A stretch of 64,000 nt of DNA from Streptomyces pluripotens (GCF_000802245.2 NZ_CP021080.1:4030001-4094000), one strand, 5' to 3'; positions 25,367 to 35,058 are shown, numbered from the stretch's first letter. Notes: generated from the letters alone by a model not told the origin. Translations and numbers: made by a program.

Positions 25367-27178
25367 CTAGCAGTCCTTGCCCTTGCAGGGCTCGCCGCGT
25401 TCGTTGGTGACCGCGACGGCCACCCCGGTCGTGCTGTTGGCCGCGGTCACCGCGTAGGGGCCGGAAACCGGGTCGGCGGGCATGACGTAGCCCTCCGGCA
25501 CGGCCGTCTCACGCAGGTAGTAGTCGCCGAGCGGGAGGTCACCGAAGGAGCAGTGCCCCGCCGCGTCCGTGGCGCATCCGGCGCCCACCCGGGTGTCCGG
25601 GCGGGCCCCCGTGGTTTGCAGTCCGCCGACGCCGTTGGTCTCGCGCCAGGCTTCGAACACCGCTCCGGCCAGCGCGGCGCCGTTCTTGGCGTCCCGCTTG
25701 GTCAGCCTGATCGAACCGGTCGGGGCCGGCCGGTTCGTCTCGGTGTCCCCGACCACCTCGCCGATTCCGGTCCCGGCGTTCTGCGGGGTCAGCGTGAGGG
25801 GACCGAAGACATCCGGGGTGGGTAGGTCGTAGCCCTCGGGGGCCTGTGTCTCGCGCCAGTAGTAGGTGCCCGGCTGCACGGTGTGCGCACAGTTGCCGTC
25901 GGTGCCGGTGGTGCACACCGAGATCCGGGTGTCCGGGGTGGTGCCGGCGGTCTGCAGGCCGGGCATGTCGTTGGTCTCGTGCCACAGCTCGAACCGGGCA
26001 CCCGCCAGCGCGGCGCCGGTGTCGGCATCCGTCTTGCGGATCCGCACCTCACCGGTGACCGGAGGGGTGGGGGTGCAGTCGGGCAGGTCGCCGGTGAACG
26101 GGTAGGCGTGGAACTCCTGGCCGCCGCCACCGGTCGCGGTGCTGGTGTGCGTCAGCGAGCCGGCGGTGAAGAACCGCCCGTTGACACCGGGCAGCGTGAC
26201 CGTGGTCATCGACGACTGCTCGCCCACGAGGAAGCTGCCCTGCATCTGTCCGGTGCCGGTGAGGTGGAGACTGAGGGCGTCGGGGACGTTCCACAGCAGA
26301 CGCTCGCGGTAGGCGTTGAGCGGGTCGGTGCTGTCGTCGATACCGCCGCTGTAGGTGTTGATGGTGCGGTCGGGGCCCAGGACGTTGACCAGGATGGTGG
26401 CGCCCGCCGGGATGTTGCGGAAGACGATGCCCTGCTGGCCGCCGGTCGGCCCGGTGAGGTCGAAGTCCACGTTGAAGACCTGGAGCGCGGAGGTCCCGTC
26501 GCCCGTGAACAGCGTCTGTGAGCCCTGGTTGACCGCGGTGCCGGTGGCCTGCCGGGGTTGTCCTGCCACGCGGGCGTAACAGCGGCTGGCCACGGTCAGT
26601 TCACCGCGCAGGGCCCGGTAGGGCTGTGCGGCGGTGGCGTCGTGGACGAGCTGCCCGGTGACCGTGCCGCTCTCGGTCCCCGCGTGGCGCACGACGCCCT
26701 GCTCGCCGAGGAGCCCGCCGGTGGTGTCCAGCCGCTGGCCGCTCGCGATCGTCACATCGCCGCCGGTGGTCAGGAAGTCCGAGCCGTTCGGCGGAGGCAC
26801 CCGCGAGCCCACGCCGACGATGCCGAGGTTGTACAGCCCGCCGGCGGCGGAGTCCTTGTTTTGGTCGAAGTCGTCCAGCACCACCACCCGGCCCTCGGCC
26901 TCTGCGGCCCGGCCGCGGACCAGGAAGTCGTTGCCGACGAAGATGTTGACGGCCGCGTCACGGCCGGCGATCGGTCCGTTGCCGATGCCCGGGAACGGGT
27001 CGGGGCAGCTGCCCGGAACACAGGGGCCGAGGCCGCCGGGCAGCGGTGCCGCCGCGGCCGGTACGGCTCCGATGCCGAGGGCGAGGACGGGCACGCTCGT
27101 CGCGACGACGGCCCAGGAGGCCGCTGCGGTGACCGCGCGGGCGCGCAGCACGCCCAGTCGTTTGGAGAGGTTGCTCAT
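25367..27178 (-). CDS. Secreted choice-of-anchor A adhesin with two SpaA-type domains
   Basis: 603 residues from ATG 27178. Signal peptide (about 1-45; ends in AVPAAAA), a choice-of-anchor A / collagen-binding-like domain (about 60-365), and two SpaA prealbumin-like repeats (about 375-485 and 490-590). Each repeat has the expected Lys ([20 protein letters not shown]) and the Glu strand ([26 protein letters not shown]) that can form an internal isopeptide bond. There is no LPXTG motif or C-terminal membrane helix; the protein simply ends EPCKGKDC. It is thus either released, held by cysteines, or attached another way. Start choice is not firm: nearby ATG 27187 and earlier codons are also open, and no ribosome binding site stands out. 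Confidence 0.85.
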   Translation of the reverse strand: MSNLSKRLGVLRARAVTAAASWAVVATSVPVLALGIGAVPAAAAPLPGGLGPCVPGSCPDPFPGIGNGPIAGRDAAVNIFVGNDFLVRGRAAEAEGRVVVLDDFDQNKDSAAGGLYNLGIVGVGSRVPPPNGSDFLTTGGDVTIASGQRLDTTGGLLGEQGVVRHAGTESGTVTGQLVHDATAAQPYRALRGELTVASRCYARVAGQPRQATGTAVNQGSQTLFTGDGTSALQVFNVDFDLTGPTGGQQGIVFRNIPAGATILVNVLGPDRTINTYSGGIDDSTDPLNAYRERLLWNVPDALSLHLTGTGQMQGSFLVGEQSSMTTVTLPGVNGRFFTAGSLTHTSTATGGGGQEFHAYPFTGDLPDCTPTPPVTGEVRIRKTDADTGAALAGARFELWHETNDMPGLQTAGTTPDTRISVCTTGTDGNCAHTVQPGTYYWRETQAPEGYDLPTPDVFGPLTLTPQNAGTGIGEVVGDTETNRPAPTGSIRLTKRDAKNGAALAGAVFEAWRETNGVGGLQTTGARPDTRVGAGCATDAAGHCSFGDLPLGDYYLRETAVPEGYVMPADPVSGPYAVTAANSTTGVAVAVTNERGEPCKGKDC

Positions 27179-27411
27179 GCCGGGCATGTTCGCTGTCCGC
27201 CGACCGTGCATCGGGCCCTGACACATCGGATCATGCGATCATCCGCGCAAGCTCATCCGAAAGGCGGGTACGGGCGGCCGGCCCCGTACCCCTAGGGGGC
27301 GCCGTACGTTCGGCGTAGGGGGTGGGTCCGTCCGGAGGCTTACCCGAGAGCCACCGGGATTGGCCCCAGAGACCGATTCCGGATACCGGTCCAAAGTTCC
27401 ACCATGGAGGT

Positions 27412-27594
27412 ATGAGCGCAGCAACCATCACCCCATCACCCGTCCGTCCGCCGTCCGGCGCCACGGCCGTGGACGGCCCTCATCACCACCCGCTCGGCAA
27501 TGCCCTGCGCGCCGTCAAGGTGTTCCTGGAGGCCGCGTTCGGCGTGGCGATCCTCGGCGAGTACGGCGAGGAAGCGGGCGTTCGCCGAAAGTGA
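27412..27594 (+). CDS. Small conserved-looking actinobacterial protein
   Basis: 60 residues with GGAGG right before ATG 27412. Pro/His-rich N-terminus, then an amphipathic segment NALRAVKVFLEAAFGVAILG. I believe similar short proteins occur in other streptomycetes, but this is from memory. It may sit at the membrane surface. It is alone, between the divergent adhesin gene and the convergent XPB gene. Confidence 0.65.
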   Translation: MSAATITPSPVRPPSGATAVDGPHHHPLGNALRAVKVFLEAAFGVAILGEYGEEAGVRRK

Positions 27595-27755
27595 CGACAT
27601 CGCGCCACCGCCGTGCGGAAGCGGATGGTGACGCCTCTCTTCCTGCCCCGCCCCTCCCCGCCGACCAGCTTGCCCGTTGCGGCCCCGCCACCCATCGGGG
27701 AGCCGTTCTGGTCAGCCCTTCGCCAGGTTCTCGTCTGCCGGGGGAGGCGTTCCGC

Positions 27756-29399
27756 TCAGCCCTCCGCCAGGATCTCGTCCGCGTCCATGATGCGGTAGGC
27801 GTAGCCCTGTTCGGCCAGGAAGCGTTGGCGGTGGGCGGCGAAGTCCTGGTCGATGGTGTCGCGGGCGACGACCGAGTAGAAGTGCGCCTGGTGACCGTCC
27901 GCCTTGGGACGTAGGACGCGGCCGAGGCGCTGGGCTTCCTCCTGACGGGAGCCGAAGGTGCCGGACACCTGGATGGCGACCGTGGCCTCGGGCAGGTCGA
28001 TGGAGAAGTTGGCGACCTTGGAGACGACGAGCACACTGATCTCGCCCTCGCGGAAGGCGTCGAAGAGCTTCTCGCGCTGGGCGTTGGAGGTCTCCCCCTT
28101 GATCACCGGCGCGTTCAGGTGCTCGCCCAGCTCGTCCAGCTGGTCGATGTACTGGCCGATGACGAGGATCTGCTGCCCGGCGAACCGGCGGACGATGGCC
28201 TCCGTGACCTTCCGCTTGGTGGCGGTCGTCGCACAGAAGCGGTATTTCTCCTCGGTCTCGGCCGTGGCGTAGGCGAGCCGCTCGGAGTCGGTGAGGTTGA
28301 CGCGGACCTCGACGCAGTCGGCGGGCGCGATGTGGCCCTGGGCCTCGATCTCCTTCCAGGGCGCGTCGAAGCGCTTGGGCCCGATCAGGGAGAACACGTC
28401 GGACTCGCGGCCGTCCTCCCTCACCAGGGTCGCGGTCAGTCCGAGGCGGCGGCGCGCCTGTAGGTCGGCGGTGAACTTGAAGACCGGTGCGGGCAGCAGG
28501 TGCACCTCGTCGTAGACGATCAGGCCCCAGTCCCGGGAGTCGAACAACTCCAGGTGCGGGTAGACGCCCTTCCGCCTGGTGGTGAGGACCTGGTAGGTGG
28601 CGATGGTGACGGGCCGGATCTCCTTCCTCGTCCCGCTGTACTCGCCGATCTCGTCCTCGGTCAGCGAGGTCCGCTTCACCAGCTCGTGCTTCCACTGCCG
28701 GGCGGAGACGGTGTTGGTGACCAGGATGAGGGTGGTGGATTTCGCCTGGGCCATGGACCCGGCGCCGACCAGGGTCTTGCCGGCGCCGCACGGCAGCACG
28801 ACGACTCCGCTGCCGCCGTGCCAGAAGTTCTCCACGGCCTGCTTCTGGTACGGCCGCAGGGCCCAGCCGTCCTCCCGCAGCTCGATCGGGTGCGCCTCGC
28901 CGTCCACGTACCCGGCGAGGTCCTCGGCGGGCCAGCCCAGCTTGAGCAGCACCTGCTTGATCTGCCCGCGCTCGGAGGGGTGCACGGCGACGGTGTCCGG
29001 GTCGATCCGGGCACCGACCAGCGGGGTGATCCGCTTGGACTTCAGGACCTCCTCCAGTACCGGCCGGTCGGTGGTGGTGAGGACCAGCCCGTGCGCGGGA
29101 TGCTTGCTGAGGGTGAGCCGGCCGTAGCGGTCCATCGTCTCGGCGATGTCCACGAGCAGCGCGTGCGGCACGGGGTAGCGGCTGTACTGCACGAGGGCGT
29201 CCACCACCTGCTCGGCGTCGTGCCCGGCGGCCCGAGCGTTCCACAGGCCGAGTGGCGTGACCCGGTAGGTGTGGATGTGTTCGGGTGCCCGCTCCAGCTC
29301 GGCGAAGGGCGCGATGGCCCGACGGCAGTCGTCGGCCCGCTCGTGGTCGACTTCCAGGAGCAGGGTCTTGTCAGACTGGACGATCAGCGGACCATTCAC
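27756..29399 (-). CDS. DNA repair helicase XPB (ERCC3/Ssl2 type)
   Basis: 547 residues, superfamily 2 helicase of the bacterial XPB family. N-terminal damage-recognition-like part (1-170), then HD1 with Walker A LPCGAGKTLVGAGS, the DEVH box IVYDEVHLLPAP, and a RED-type motif (LVREDGRESD). HD2 has VIGQYIDQL, SKVANFSIDLPEA and QEEAQRLGRVLRPK (motif VI). Unwinds DNA 3' to 5', presumably in repair. GTG 29399 is preceded by GGAAGGGG. The helicase-associated protein at 29856-32555, on the same strand just upstream, is its usual companion in actinobacteria. Confidence 0.95.
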   Translation of the reverse strand: MNGPLIVQSDKTLLLEVDHERADDCRRAIAPFAELERAPEHIHTYRVTPLGLWNARAAGHDAEQVVDALVQYSRYPVPHALLVDIAETMDRYGRLTLSKHPAHGLVLTTTDRPVLEEVLKSKRITPLVGARIDPDTVAVHPSERGQIKQVLLKLGWPAEDLAGYVDGEAHPIELREDGWALRPYQKQAVENFWHGGSGVVVLPCGAGKTLVGAGSMAQAKSTTLILVTNTVSARQWKHELVKRTSLTEDEIGEYSGTRKEIRPVTIATYQVLTTRRKGVYPHLELFDSRDWGLIVYDEVHLLPAPVFKFTADLQARRRLGLTATLVREDGRESDVFSLIGPKRFDAPWKEIEAQGHIAPADCVEVRVNLTDSERLAYATAETEEKYRFCATTATKRKVTEAIVRRFAGQQILVIGQYIDQLDELGEHLNAPVIKGETSNAQREKLFDAFREGEISVLVVSKVANFSIDLPEATVAIQVSGTFGSRQEEAQRLGRVLRPKADGHQAHFYSVVARDTIDQDFAAHRQRFLAEQGYAYRIMDADEILAEG

Positions 29400-29508
29400 C
29401 TAGGTAACCCCTTCCGCGTGGCCTGAGGCCAGCCAAACGTCCAGTGTGCCTTACCGGCCGGTGATCATGAGGGCCTCGGCGGCCGGAGGGCACGGACACA
29501 GCACGGGC

Positions 29509-29661
29509 TCAGCGGCGCACGATGCGTTCCACGGCACTGCACAGGCGGGCGAAGACGCGGTAGGCGTCCGCGCGCTGCCGGGGGTTGGGGCTGAGGCAGG
29601 CCACGAGGACGGCGATCACTACCGGCAGGAGGAGGGCGAGGGACACGATGGGGGCGCTCAT
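29509..29661 (-). CDS. Small single-pass membrane protein
   Basis: 50 residues from ATG 29661. An N-terminal hydrophobic helix (MSAPIVSLALLLPVVIAVLV) and a basic C-terminal tail (NPRQRADAYRVFARL). It lies between xpb and the helicase-associated gene, all on the minus strand. Codon use fits a gene, but no family is recognised. Confidence 0.5.
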   Translation of the reverse strand: MSAPIVSLALLLPVVIAVLVACLSPNPRQRADAYRVFARLCSAVERIVRR

Positions 29662-29855
29662 GCAGCCAACGTAGGACGGTGAGCGGAAGGCCGTCGGGCC
29701 CGAATGTCCACGGGCGGATCTTGCGCCCCGGGCCGGTCGGCGGTAGTACTCCAAGAGTATCTGGAGAGGTGGCGCTCCCCTCCCGGGACGCGATCAGATT
29801 GACCGGAAACGATCGCAGATCGACGCGCGGTGCCGCATCCGGTCGGCCCTGTCCG

Positions 29856-32555
29856 TCATTCGTCCGCGAGTTCCGCCACTCCCGTGATCCGGTGCAGCGG
29901 ATAGGTCCGTACCTCGTCTGCCGTGTGGTCGTACGCCGTCACGAAGCCGCCCTCCACCCGGACGGGGGCGATGACGCGTTGGCTGGCGGCACCCTCGGCG
30001 TTGACGTAGCCGATCCACAGGGACTCATGGGTGAGGACCGCGGCCTGCATGGTCGCCAGGGTCTCGGCGGAGGAAGTGCGGGGCAGCTCGCCGCCCGTCG
30101 GCGCCGTCCCGGTGCTCTTGCGCGGGGCGGTGGCGGCCAGGTCACCGGCCCGGATGGCACGGATCGCGGCCGTCAGGAGCGTGGCGTCGGGCGGTGGCGG
30201 CCCGTCCGGCACCGGCTCGGGCGCGGTGCGTGGTGGAGTGCGGTGGGCGTGTGCCCGGGTGACGAGGACATCGCCCTCGGCGGACTCGGCGGCCGGTGCG
30301 TAGCCCATCGCGCGCAGGCCCTCCAGCAGCGTGGCCGGGTCGCACGGGGCGGCCAGCACGGTCGGGGCCAGCCGGCGCAGGCGCAGCGCGGCGGCGCGCC
30401 GATCGGCGAGGATCTCGTTCAGCAGGGTGTCGTCGTCGCAGCGCACGTATGCCGAGGCTGCGCCCACCCGCAAGTGACCGTGTTTGCGGGCCACGTCGTC
30501 GATCAGGTAGGCGAGCGGCTGGGGGACCGGGGTGCGGGAGTGCTCGGTGAGGAAGGCGTGCAGGTCGGCGGCGGTCTGGCCGGCGTCCAGGGCCCGACGG
30601 ACCGAGGCCGGGGTGAAGCGGTACACGGTCGCGCCCCCTTTGGACTCTACGTCCGCGAGCACCCCCAGTGCGTCGGCGAGCGGGCGCTGCAGCGGGCCCG
30701 GGGCCACCGCGGTCAGGTCGGCCTGGAGCAGCACGTGGTCCACGGGCTCGGGAAGGAGCGGCGCGAGCAGCCGCACCGCGTCGGCCGCGGCCCGGGACCG
30801 CTCGGCGGAGGAGAGGGAAGCGTGGGACACGGGCGTCCGGCGATGACGTACCGGGAGTTTGTCACCGGGGCCGGAGGGCTGCGGGGAGCCGGCCGGGGCG
30901 AGGCGGGGGCGCGCCGCGGACGGGACCGGGGAGCCGGCGGGTGCGCCGGGCCCGGGGGAGCCGGCCGAAAAGGTGGCTGACGGGACGGGCCCGGGGGAGT
31001 CGGTGTGGGGGACCGGTGGGCCCAGTAGGGCTCGGCCGTGCGCGGACAGCGCGCCCCGGCCGGTGATCCCCAGCAGCTCCGCCTCCGACAGCGTCCAGCG
31101 GGCGAGTCTGGTGCGCAGGTCGGCGTCATCGTCGCCCTCCGGTGCCCGGCCCCGCTCGCGCGAGGCGGTACCCGTCGCCCCGCGCAGCGGTCGTTCCCAG
31201 CGCAGTCGGGCCAGTACGGACTCGGTGTCCGGGGCGGCACCACCTTCCAGCCCGGCCAGCAGGGTCAGCACCCGGTGCCGCACCTCGGGCGCGGAGGAGC
31301 GGTCGAGGCCCGGGCCGAGAGCGGAGAGCGCGCGGTCCTTCGCGTCCCGCCCACCGACCAATCCTGGTGTGCGGGTGGCCGCCAGCCAGGCCTCCGCGAG
31401 CCGGGCCCAGCGCTCGGCGGCGGGCCGTTCCAGCCAGTCGTCGTAGGCGGGAGTGGCCGCGTACCGCTCGTCGGCCTCGCCGTCGGAGGCGAGCAGACCG
31501 GCTGCATGGGCCAGCTCGGTCCAGAAGGCGGCGACCGTTTCGGGTACGTCCAGGGCGACGGCGGTCCGTTTCAGATCGCGGACGCTGAGCCCGCCAGCCC
31601 GCAGTACGGTCGGGCCGCCCTCGTCCCATTCCTTCAGCAGTTCCTCGATGGTGGCCAGGGCGGTGTACGCCTGTCCGGCCGCGGTCGCGTCCACCACCTG
31701 TGGATCACGGGTGGCCGCCGGTTCCACCGCGGGCGGCAGCGGCTCGGGCGCGCGGTGGGCGCGGCCCTCGCGCAGGTGCAGGGCGACCTCCCGGGGCAGG
31801 ACGACCGTGCCGGGCGTGGTCGGCAGGAGGAGGCCCCGGTCGAGCAGCCAGCGCAGATGCGTGGCCGGGTCCGGGGTGACCTGTCCGTACGGCGGCCCCC
31901 ACATCAGTCGGGACAGCACTTCGCGGGAGCCCTCCGGGGCCCCGGAGAGTAGCCCGGCCATCTTCTTCCGGTCGGTGAACAGCGCGGTCAGTGCGGCCAC
32001 GGCAGACACCGAGTCGTGAGTCGAGGGCAGCCCGGCGGTTGCCACGATCTCCTGGATACGGCCCGGAGACATACCCGAGGTGGCCTCCTGCACGCTGGGC
32101 CCGAGACCGGTCGGGGAGGGATGCTGCGGTGACGGCGCGAGCAGTTCGCGGGCCGTGCGGACGAGCCGCAGCCGATCGTCGTCGCCCCACACCAGTGCCT
32201 GCTCGCGCAGGACACCCACGGCGAGCGGCAGTGCTTCGGCGATGGTCTCGTCACCGGCGTCCCCGGCCATCAGACCGAGCAACGTCCGGTAGGAGGCCGG
32301 GTCCGGGGCCACGGCCAGGGCCTCCGCGGTCTGCAGCGCGAACCGGTCCAGCCGCTCCAGCGCGCGCAGCACCGAGGCGCGGGTGCCGGCCCGGGTGGCC
32401 AGTTGGGTGAGATCGGTCGGTACGGGGGTGATGAGATCCGGGCGGCTGCGCAGCAGCGCGGCCAGGGAGGCGTCATCCCTGGCACGGAGCGCTTCCGCGA
32501 GGGAGCGGGGGGCGGATGGGGCCTCGGGGCTCATCCGGCCAACGGTATCCGACAT
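29856..32555 (-). CDS. Helicase-associated protein with C-terminal WYL-type domain
   Basis: 899 residues from ATG 32555. A large helical protein with HTH-like segments (TDLTQLATRAGTRASVLRAL) and a Pro/Ser-rich linker (about 535-590). A helicase-C-like region follows (PVPQPLAYLIDDVARKHG; LRRLAPTVLAAPCDPATLLE), then a WYL-like beta module at the end (ESLWIGYVNAEGAASQRVIA, TYPLHRITGVAEL). No Walker motifs are present, so it cannot be a motor itself. In actinobacteria this family is encoded beside XPB and is thought to work with it; the WYL fold could bind nucleotides or single-stranded DNA. Inference: a regulatory partner of the helicase downstream. Confidence 0.85.
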   Translation of the reverse strand: MSDTVGRMSPEAPSAPRSLAEALRARDDASLAALLRSRPDLITPVPTDLTQLATRAGTRASVLRALERLDRFALQTAEALAVAPDPASYRTLLGLMAGDAGDETIAEALPLAVGVLREQALVWGDDDRLRLVRTARELLAPSPQHPSPTGLGPSVQEATSGMSPGRIQEIVATAGLPSTHDSVSAVAALTALFTDRKKMAGLLSGAPEGSREVLSRLMWGPPYGQVTPDPATHLRWLLDRGLLLPTTPGTVVLPREVALHLREGRAHRAPEPLPPAVEPAATRDPQVVDATAAGQAYTALATIEELLKEWDEGGPTVLRAGGLSVRDLKRTAVALDVPETVAAFWTELAHAAGLLASDGEADERYAATPAYDDWLERPAAERWARLAEAWLAATRTPGLVGGRDAKDRALSALGPGLDRSSAPEVRHRVLTLLAGLEGGAAPDTESVLARLRWERPLRGATGTASRERGRAPEGDDDADLRTRLARWTLSEAELLGITGRGALSAHGRALLGPPVPHTDSPGPVPSATFSAGSPGPGAPAGSPVPSAARPRLAPAGSPQPSGPGDKLPVRHRRTPVSHASLSSAERSRAAADAVRLLAPLLPEPVDHVLLQADLTAVAPGPLQRPLADALGVLADVESKGGATVYRFTPASVRRALDAGQTAADLHAFLTEHSRTPVPQPLAYLIDDVARKHGHLRVGAASAYVRCDDDTLLNEILADRRAAALRLRRLAPTVLAAPCDPATLLEGLRAMGYAPAAESAEGDVLVTRAHAHRTPPRTAPEPVPDGPPPPDATLLTAAIRAIRAGDLAATAPRKSTGTAPTGGELPRTSSAETLATMQAAVLTHESLWIGYVNAEGAASQRVIAPVRVEGGFVTAYDHTADEVRTYPLHRITGVAELADE

Positions 32556-32770
32556 CCCGTCCCGCCCGGAGTCCAAGGGCCGGGAGCGGCGCGGAACGGC
32601 CCGGCCGGCGGGTGAGAGCGGAGTGGCACCGAGTGGTTCACCCGGAGCCCTCCGAATCGGAGCCGGCGGTCCCTGGGGAGCAGTCGCACCGAACCGGGTG
32701 ACCGGGAAGAACCAGGAAGAAGCGGTAACGTCTCACGGGGTTTCAGTCGGCGTCACCCCGGAGGGGTTCC

Positions 32771-33973
32771 GTGGGGATCGAAAGCGACCAGGTCGTCTAC
32801 GAGTATCTGAGCCGCGTCGGAGACGTTGCTCAGCAGCGGCAGCTGCCGTCGGCCACGCGGATGCGGCTCGTCTCGGAGTTGCGCAACGAAATTGACCGGC
32901 GCCGGGCCAAGGCGACGGTGGACTCTCCCGCCGTCGTCCGCCGCATCCTGGACCACCTCGGTGCCCCCGATGAGATCGTCGAGGCCGCGGGGGGCACCGC
33001 AGGTGCGGGTACCGGCCGGATTCCGCCGCCGTCCGCCGCCGTACCCGTGCAGCCCACGTCCGGGGAGCGCGGGCCGGAACCGGCGGATGCGGAACGGCCC
33101 AAGGGGCTGCGCCGGATCGTGCCCCGCCCGCGTTCCGCCGAGACGGGGCCCTCCGCCGAGGCCGGGGCGTCTGCCGGGGCCGGAACGTCCGCTGGGCCCG
33201 GGGTGCCCGCCCCGCGCGAGGCCCCCTCCCCGCCGCACCTCGCCGCCCCGCACGAACTGGGTGACGGCGCCGTACAGCCCGACTGGTGGCGGGTGGGCAA
33301 CAGCCCCTTCGGCTCCCCCGCGGACAGCCCCTTCGGCTCCCCCGCGGACAGCCCCTTCGGCTCCCCCGCGGACAGCCCGTTCGGGGACGCCGACCCGGTG
33401 CCGGGGTTCGTCGGCGGGGTGGAGATCCCCGAACTGCTCAAACGACCCGCGGAAGGGACGGTTCAGGAGGCGCCAGGGTCCGCTCGGGACACCGAGCCGG
33501 AAGCGGCCCCCTCCGTTCCCGCCCCGCGTCGCGGGCTGTTCGGACGCAGAGCGTCCGCCCCTGCCCCCGTCCCGGCCCCGGAGCCTCCCACCGCCCCCGC
33601 CCGCCGCCCCCGTCGTCTGCTGCCCGGACCCGCCGCCGGCTGGTCCAACCCCCTCCTGCTGCTAGCTGCCGCCGCACTGGTCGCCGGTGCCGTGCTCGGC
33701 AACTGGTTCGCGCTGATCCTGGGTTGGTTGACCGCCTACGGTTCCCGGCGGCTGACGCCGGCGGAGAGCAAGTGGGCGGTACTGGTCCTGCCCGGCACCG
33801 CGGTCGCGGCCGGACTGGTGTGGTTGTGGGGGAGGAACGACGGCCGCTGGGGCGAGCCGATCCTCCAGGGGCACATGAACGACGCCGTCGCCCAGACCTG
33901 GCCGTGGGTGGTCCGCGGCGCGGCCGTGGCCTCGGCGCTGTACCTCGTGTGGCGTTCACAACGCAGGGGCTGA
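32771..33973 (+). CDS. Membrane protein with HAAS-like N-terminus and SPFGSPAD repeats
   Basis: 400 residues from GTG 32771, behind GGAGGGG. N-terminal helical domain (about 1-75; VYEYLSRVGDVAQQRQLPSA, LRNEIDRRRAK, VVRRILDHLG) like the HAAS domains that precede many actinobacterial membrane proteins. A long disordered Pro/Ala/Gly linker follows with three exact repeats of SPFGSPAD (about 178-201). A basic stretch then leads to three or four transmembrane helices (about 295-395; LLLLAAAALVAGAVLGNWFA, VLVLPGTAVAAGLVWLW). Function unknown. It is followed after 49 bases by a HAD phosphatase gene on the same strand. Confidence 0.75.
   Translation: MGIESDQVVYEYLSRVGDVAQQRQLPSATRMRLVSELRNEIDRRRAKATVDSPAVVRRILDHLGAPDEIVEAAGGTAGAGTGRIPPPSAAVPVQPTSGERGPEPADAERPKGLRRIVPRPRSAETGPSAEAGASAGAGTSAGPGVPAPREAPSPPHLAAPHELGDGAVQPDWWRVGNSPFGSPADSPFGSPADSPFGSPADSPFGDADPVPGFVGGVEIPELLKRPAEGTVQEAPGSARDTEPEAAPSVPAPRRGLFGRRASAPAPVPAPEPPTAPARRPRRLLPGPAAGWSNPLLLLAAAALVAGAVLGNWFALILGWLTAYGSRRLTPAESKWAVLVLPGTAVAAGLVWLWGRNDGRWGEPILQGHMNDAVAQTWPWVVRGAAVASALYLVWRSQRRG
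33302..33373 (+). repeat. Three perfect 24-bp tandem repeats within a coding region
   Basis: Three identical 24-base units in frame (33302-33325, 33326-33349, 33350-33373) encoding SPFGSPAD, followed by a partial fourth. A multiple of three, so copy changes would keep the frame. Confidence 0.95.
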
Positions 33974-34022
33974 TCGTTGCCGAGGCCCTCGGGCGGACCC
34001 GGTGCCGTACCCACCCGGCACA

Positions 34023-34670
34023 ATGTCCGTCATGACGCCGCCTGCCCTCACCGTCGGGTTCGACCTCGACATGACCCTGATCGACTCCCGGCCGGGCATC
34101 CGTGCCTGCTACGTGGCGCTGTCGGAGCGGACGGGGACGTACATCGACGCGGATCTGGCGGTGACCCGGCTCGGCCCGCCGCTCGCCGAGGAACTGATCA
34201 ACTGGTTCTCGGCTGAGCAGGTGCCCGCGATGGCCGACCTGTACCGGGAGATGTACCCGTCGATCGCCATCGCCGCGACCCCGGCCATGGCGGGCGCCGG
34301 GGAGGCGCTGGCCGCGGTGCGGGCGGCCGGCGGGCGGACGCTGGTGGTGACCGCGAAGCACGAGCCGAACGCCCGGCTCCACCTGGCGCACCTGGGCATC
34401 GAGCCAGACGTGGTCGTCGGCGACCTGTGGGCCGAGCGCAAGGCGGAGGCCCTGCGCGAGCACGGCGCGGCCGTGTACGTCGGGGACCACACCGGGGACG
34501 TACGCGGGGCCCGTACCGCAGGGGCGCTGTCGGTGGCCGTGGCGACCGGCCCCTGCCCCGCCGGCGAACTGCGCGCGGCCGGGGCGGACGTGGTCCTCGC
34601 GGACCTCGCCGCGTTTCCTCGGTGGCTGGCCGGTTACCGCGAAGCGCTCGGGGTGGCGCCCCGCGCCTGA
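34023..34670 (+). CDS. HAD-superfamily phosphatase (phosphoglycolate phosphatase-like)
   Basis: 215 residues. HAD motifs are clear: GFDLDMTLIDSRPG (motif I, nucleophile Asp and acid/base Asp), VVTAKHEPNARLHL (motifs II and III with Lys), VYVGDHTGDVRGARTAGA (motif IV). A helical cap sits between motifs I and II, as in phosphoglycolate phosphatase and beta-phosphoglucomutase relatives. The start could be 34023 or 34032 (MSVMTPP); neither has a strong ribosome binding site. Its last 37 bases overlap the convergent gene ending at 34634. Substrate unknown. Confidence 0.88.
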   Translation: MSVMTPPALTVGFDLDMTLIDSRPGIRACYVALSERTGTYIDADLAVTRLGPPLAEELINWFSAEQVPAMADLYREMYPSIAIAATPAMAGAGEALAAVRAAGGRTLVVTAKHEPNARLHLAHLGIEPDVVVGDLWAERKAEALREHGAAVYVGDHTGDVRGARTAGALSVAVATGPCPAGELRAAGADVVLADLAAFPRWLAGYREALGVAPRA

Positions 34671-34897
34671 CGCCGACCGGCCGCGATCGATCGCAGGACA
34701 CCCGCACCGGCGATGAGGAAACCGACGGCCATGAGCATGCTCAATCCGAACATGTACGTCGGAAAGGGCTTCGTTCCGAGGAACAGCGGCGCCACCGTGA
34801 CCAGGGTGGCCACGGCGCCGATGAAGAACACGACGGCACCGGCGCGGATCAGTCGGTCACCGGGTGCGGCGGAATTCGTTTGGGTTTTGTCACGCAC
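34634..34897 (-). CDS. Small two-helix integral membrane protein
   Basis: 87 residues with two transmembrane helices (GAVVFFIGAVATLVTVAPLF; YMFGLSMLMAVGFLIAGAGV) and a basic C-terminus (RSIAAGRRQARGA). GTG 34897 is favoured because TACCCT lies 6 bases upstream, a -10 box that would give a leaderless message. The family looks widespread in Streptomyces but is uncharacterised, as far as I recall. It is divergent from the cold-shock gene and overlaps the HAD gene tail to tail. Confidence 0.75.
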   Translation of the reverse strand: MRDKTQTNSAAPGDRLIRAGAVVFFIGAVATLVTVAPLFLGTKPFPTYMFGLSMLMAVGFLIAGAGVLRSIAAGRRQARGATPSASR

Positions 34898-34942
34898 CGG
34901 ACCAGGGTAGTTCCCTGCGCGAGAGAACAAGCCAGGGACGTC

Positions 34943-34970
34943 TTGTCACCCGCTCGCAGACCATTAGCCT
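34943..34970 (+). promoter_or_regulatory. Promoter of the cold-shock gene
   Basis: TTGTCA (34943-34948), 16 bases, TAGCCT (34965-34970). The start would be near 34977, giving a leader of about 80 bases, typical for cold-shock genes. A 7-bp hairpin (34979-34985 with 34992-34998) opens the leader and could respond to temperature. Confidence 0.55.
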
Positions 34971-35058
34971 GGGTAGCGGCGGGTCACGGTCGACCCGCTC
35001 TAGTGCTATCAAGAGCCGTTTCCGAAGTTTCCCGACGAGGACGAGGACGAGGACAGAC

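Noticed and set aside
33302..33373. Tandem repeats as a CRISPR array
   Set aside because: No spacers between units, in-frame coding repeats, and no cas genes in the window.
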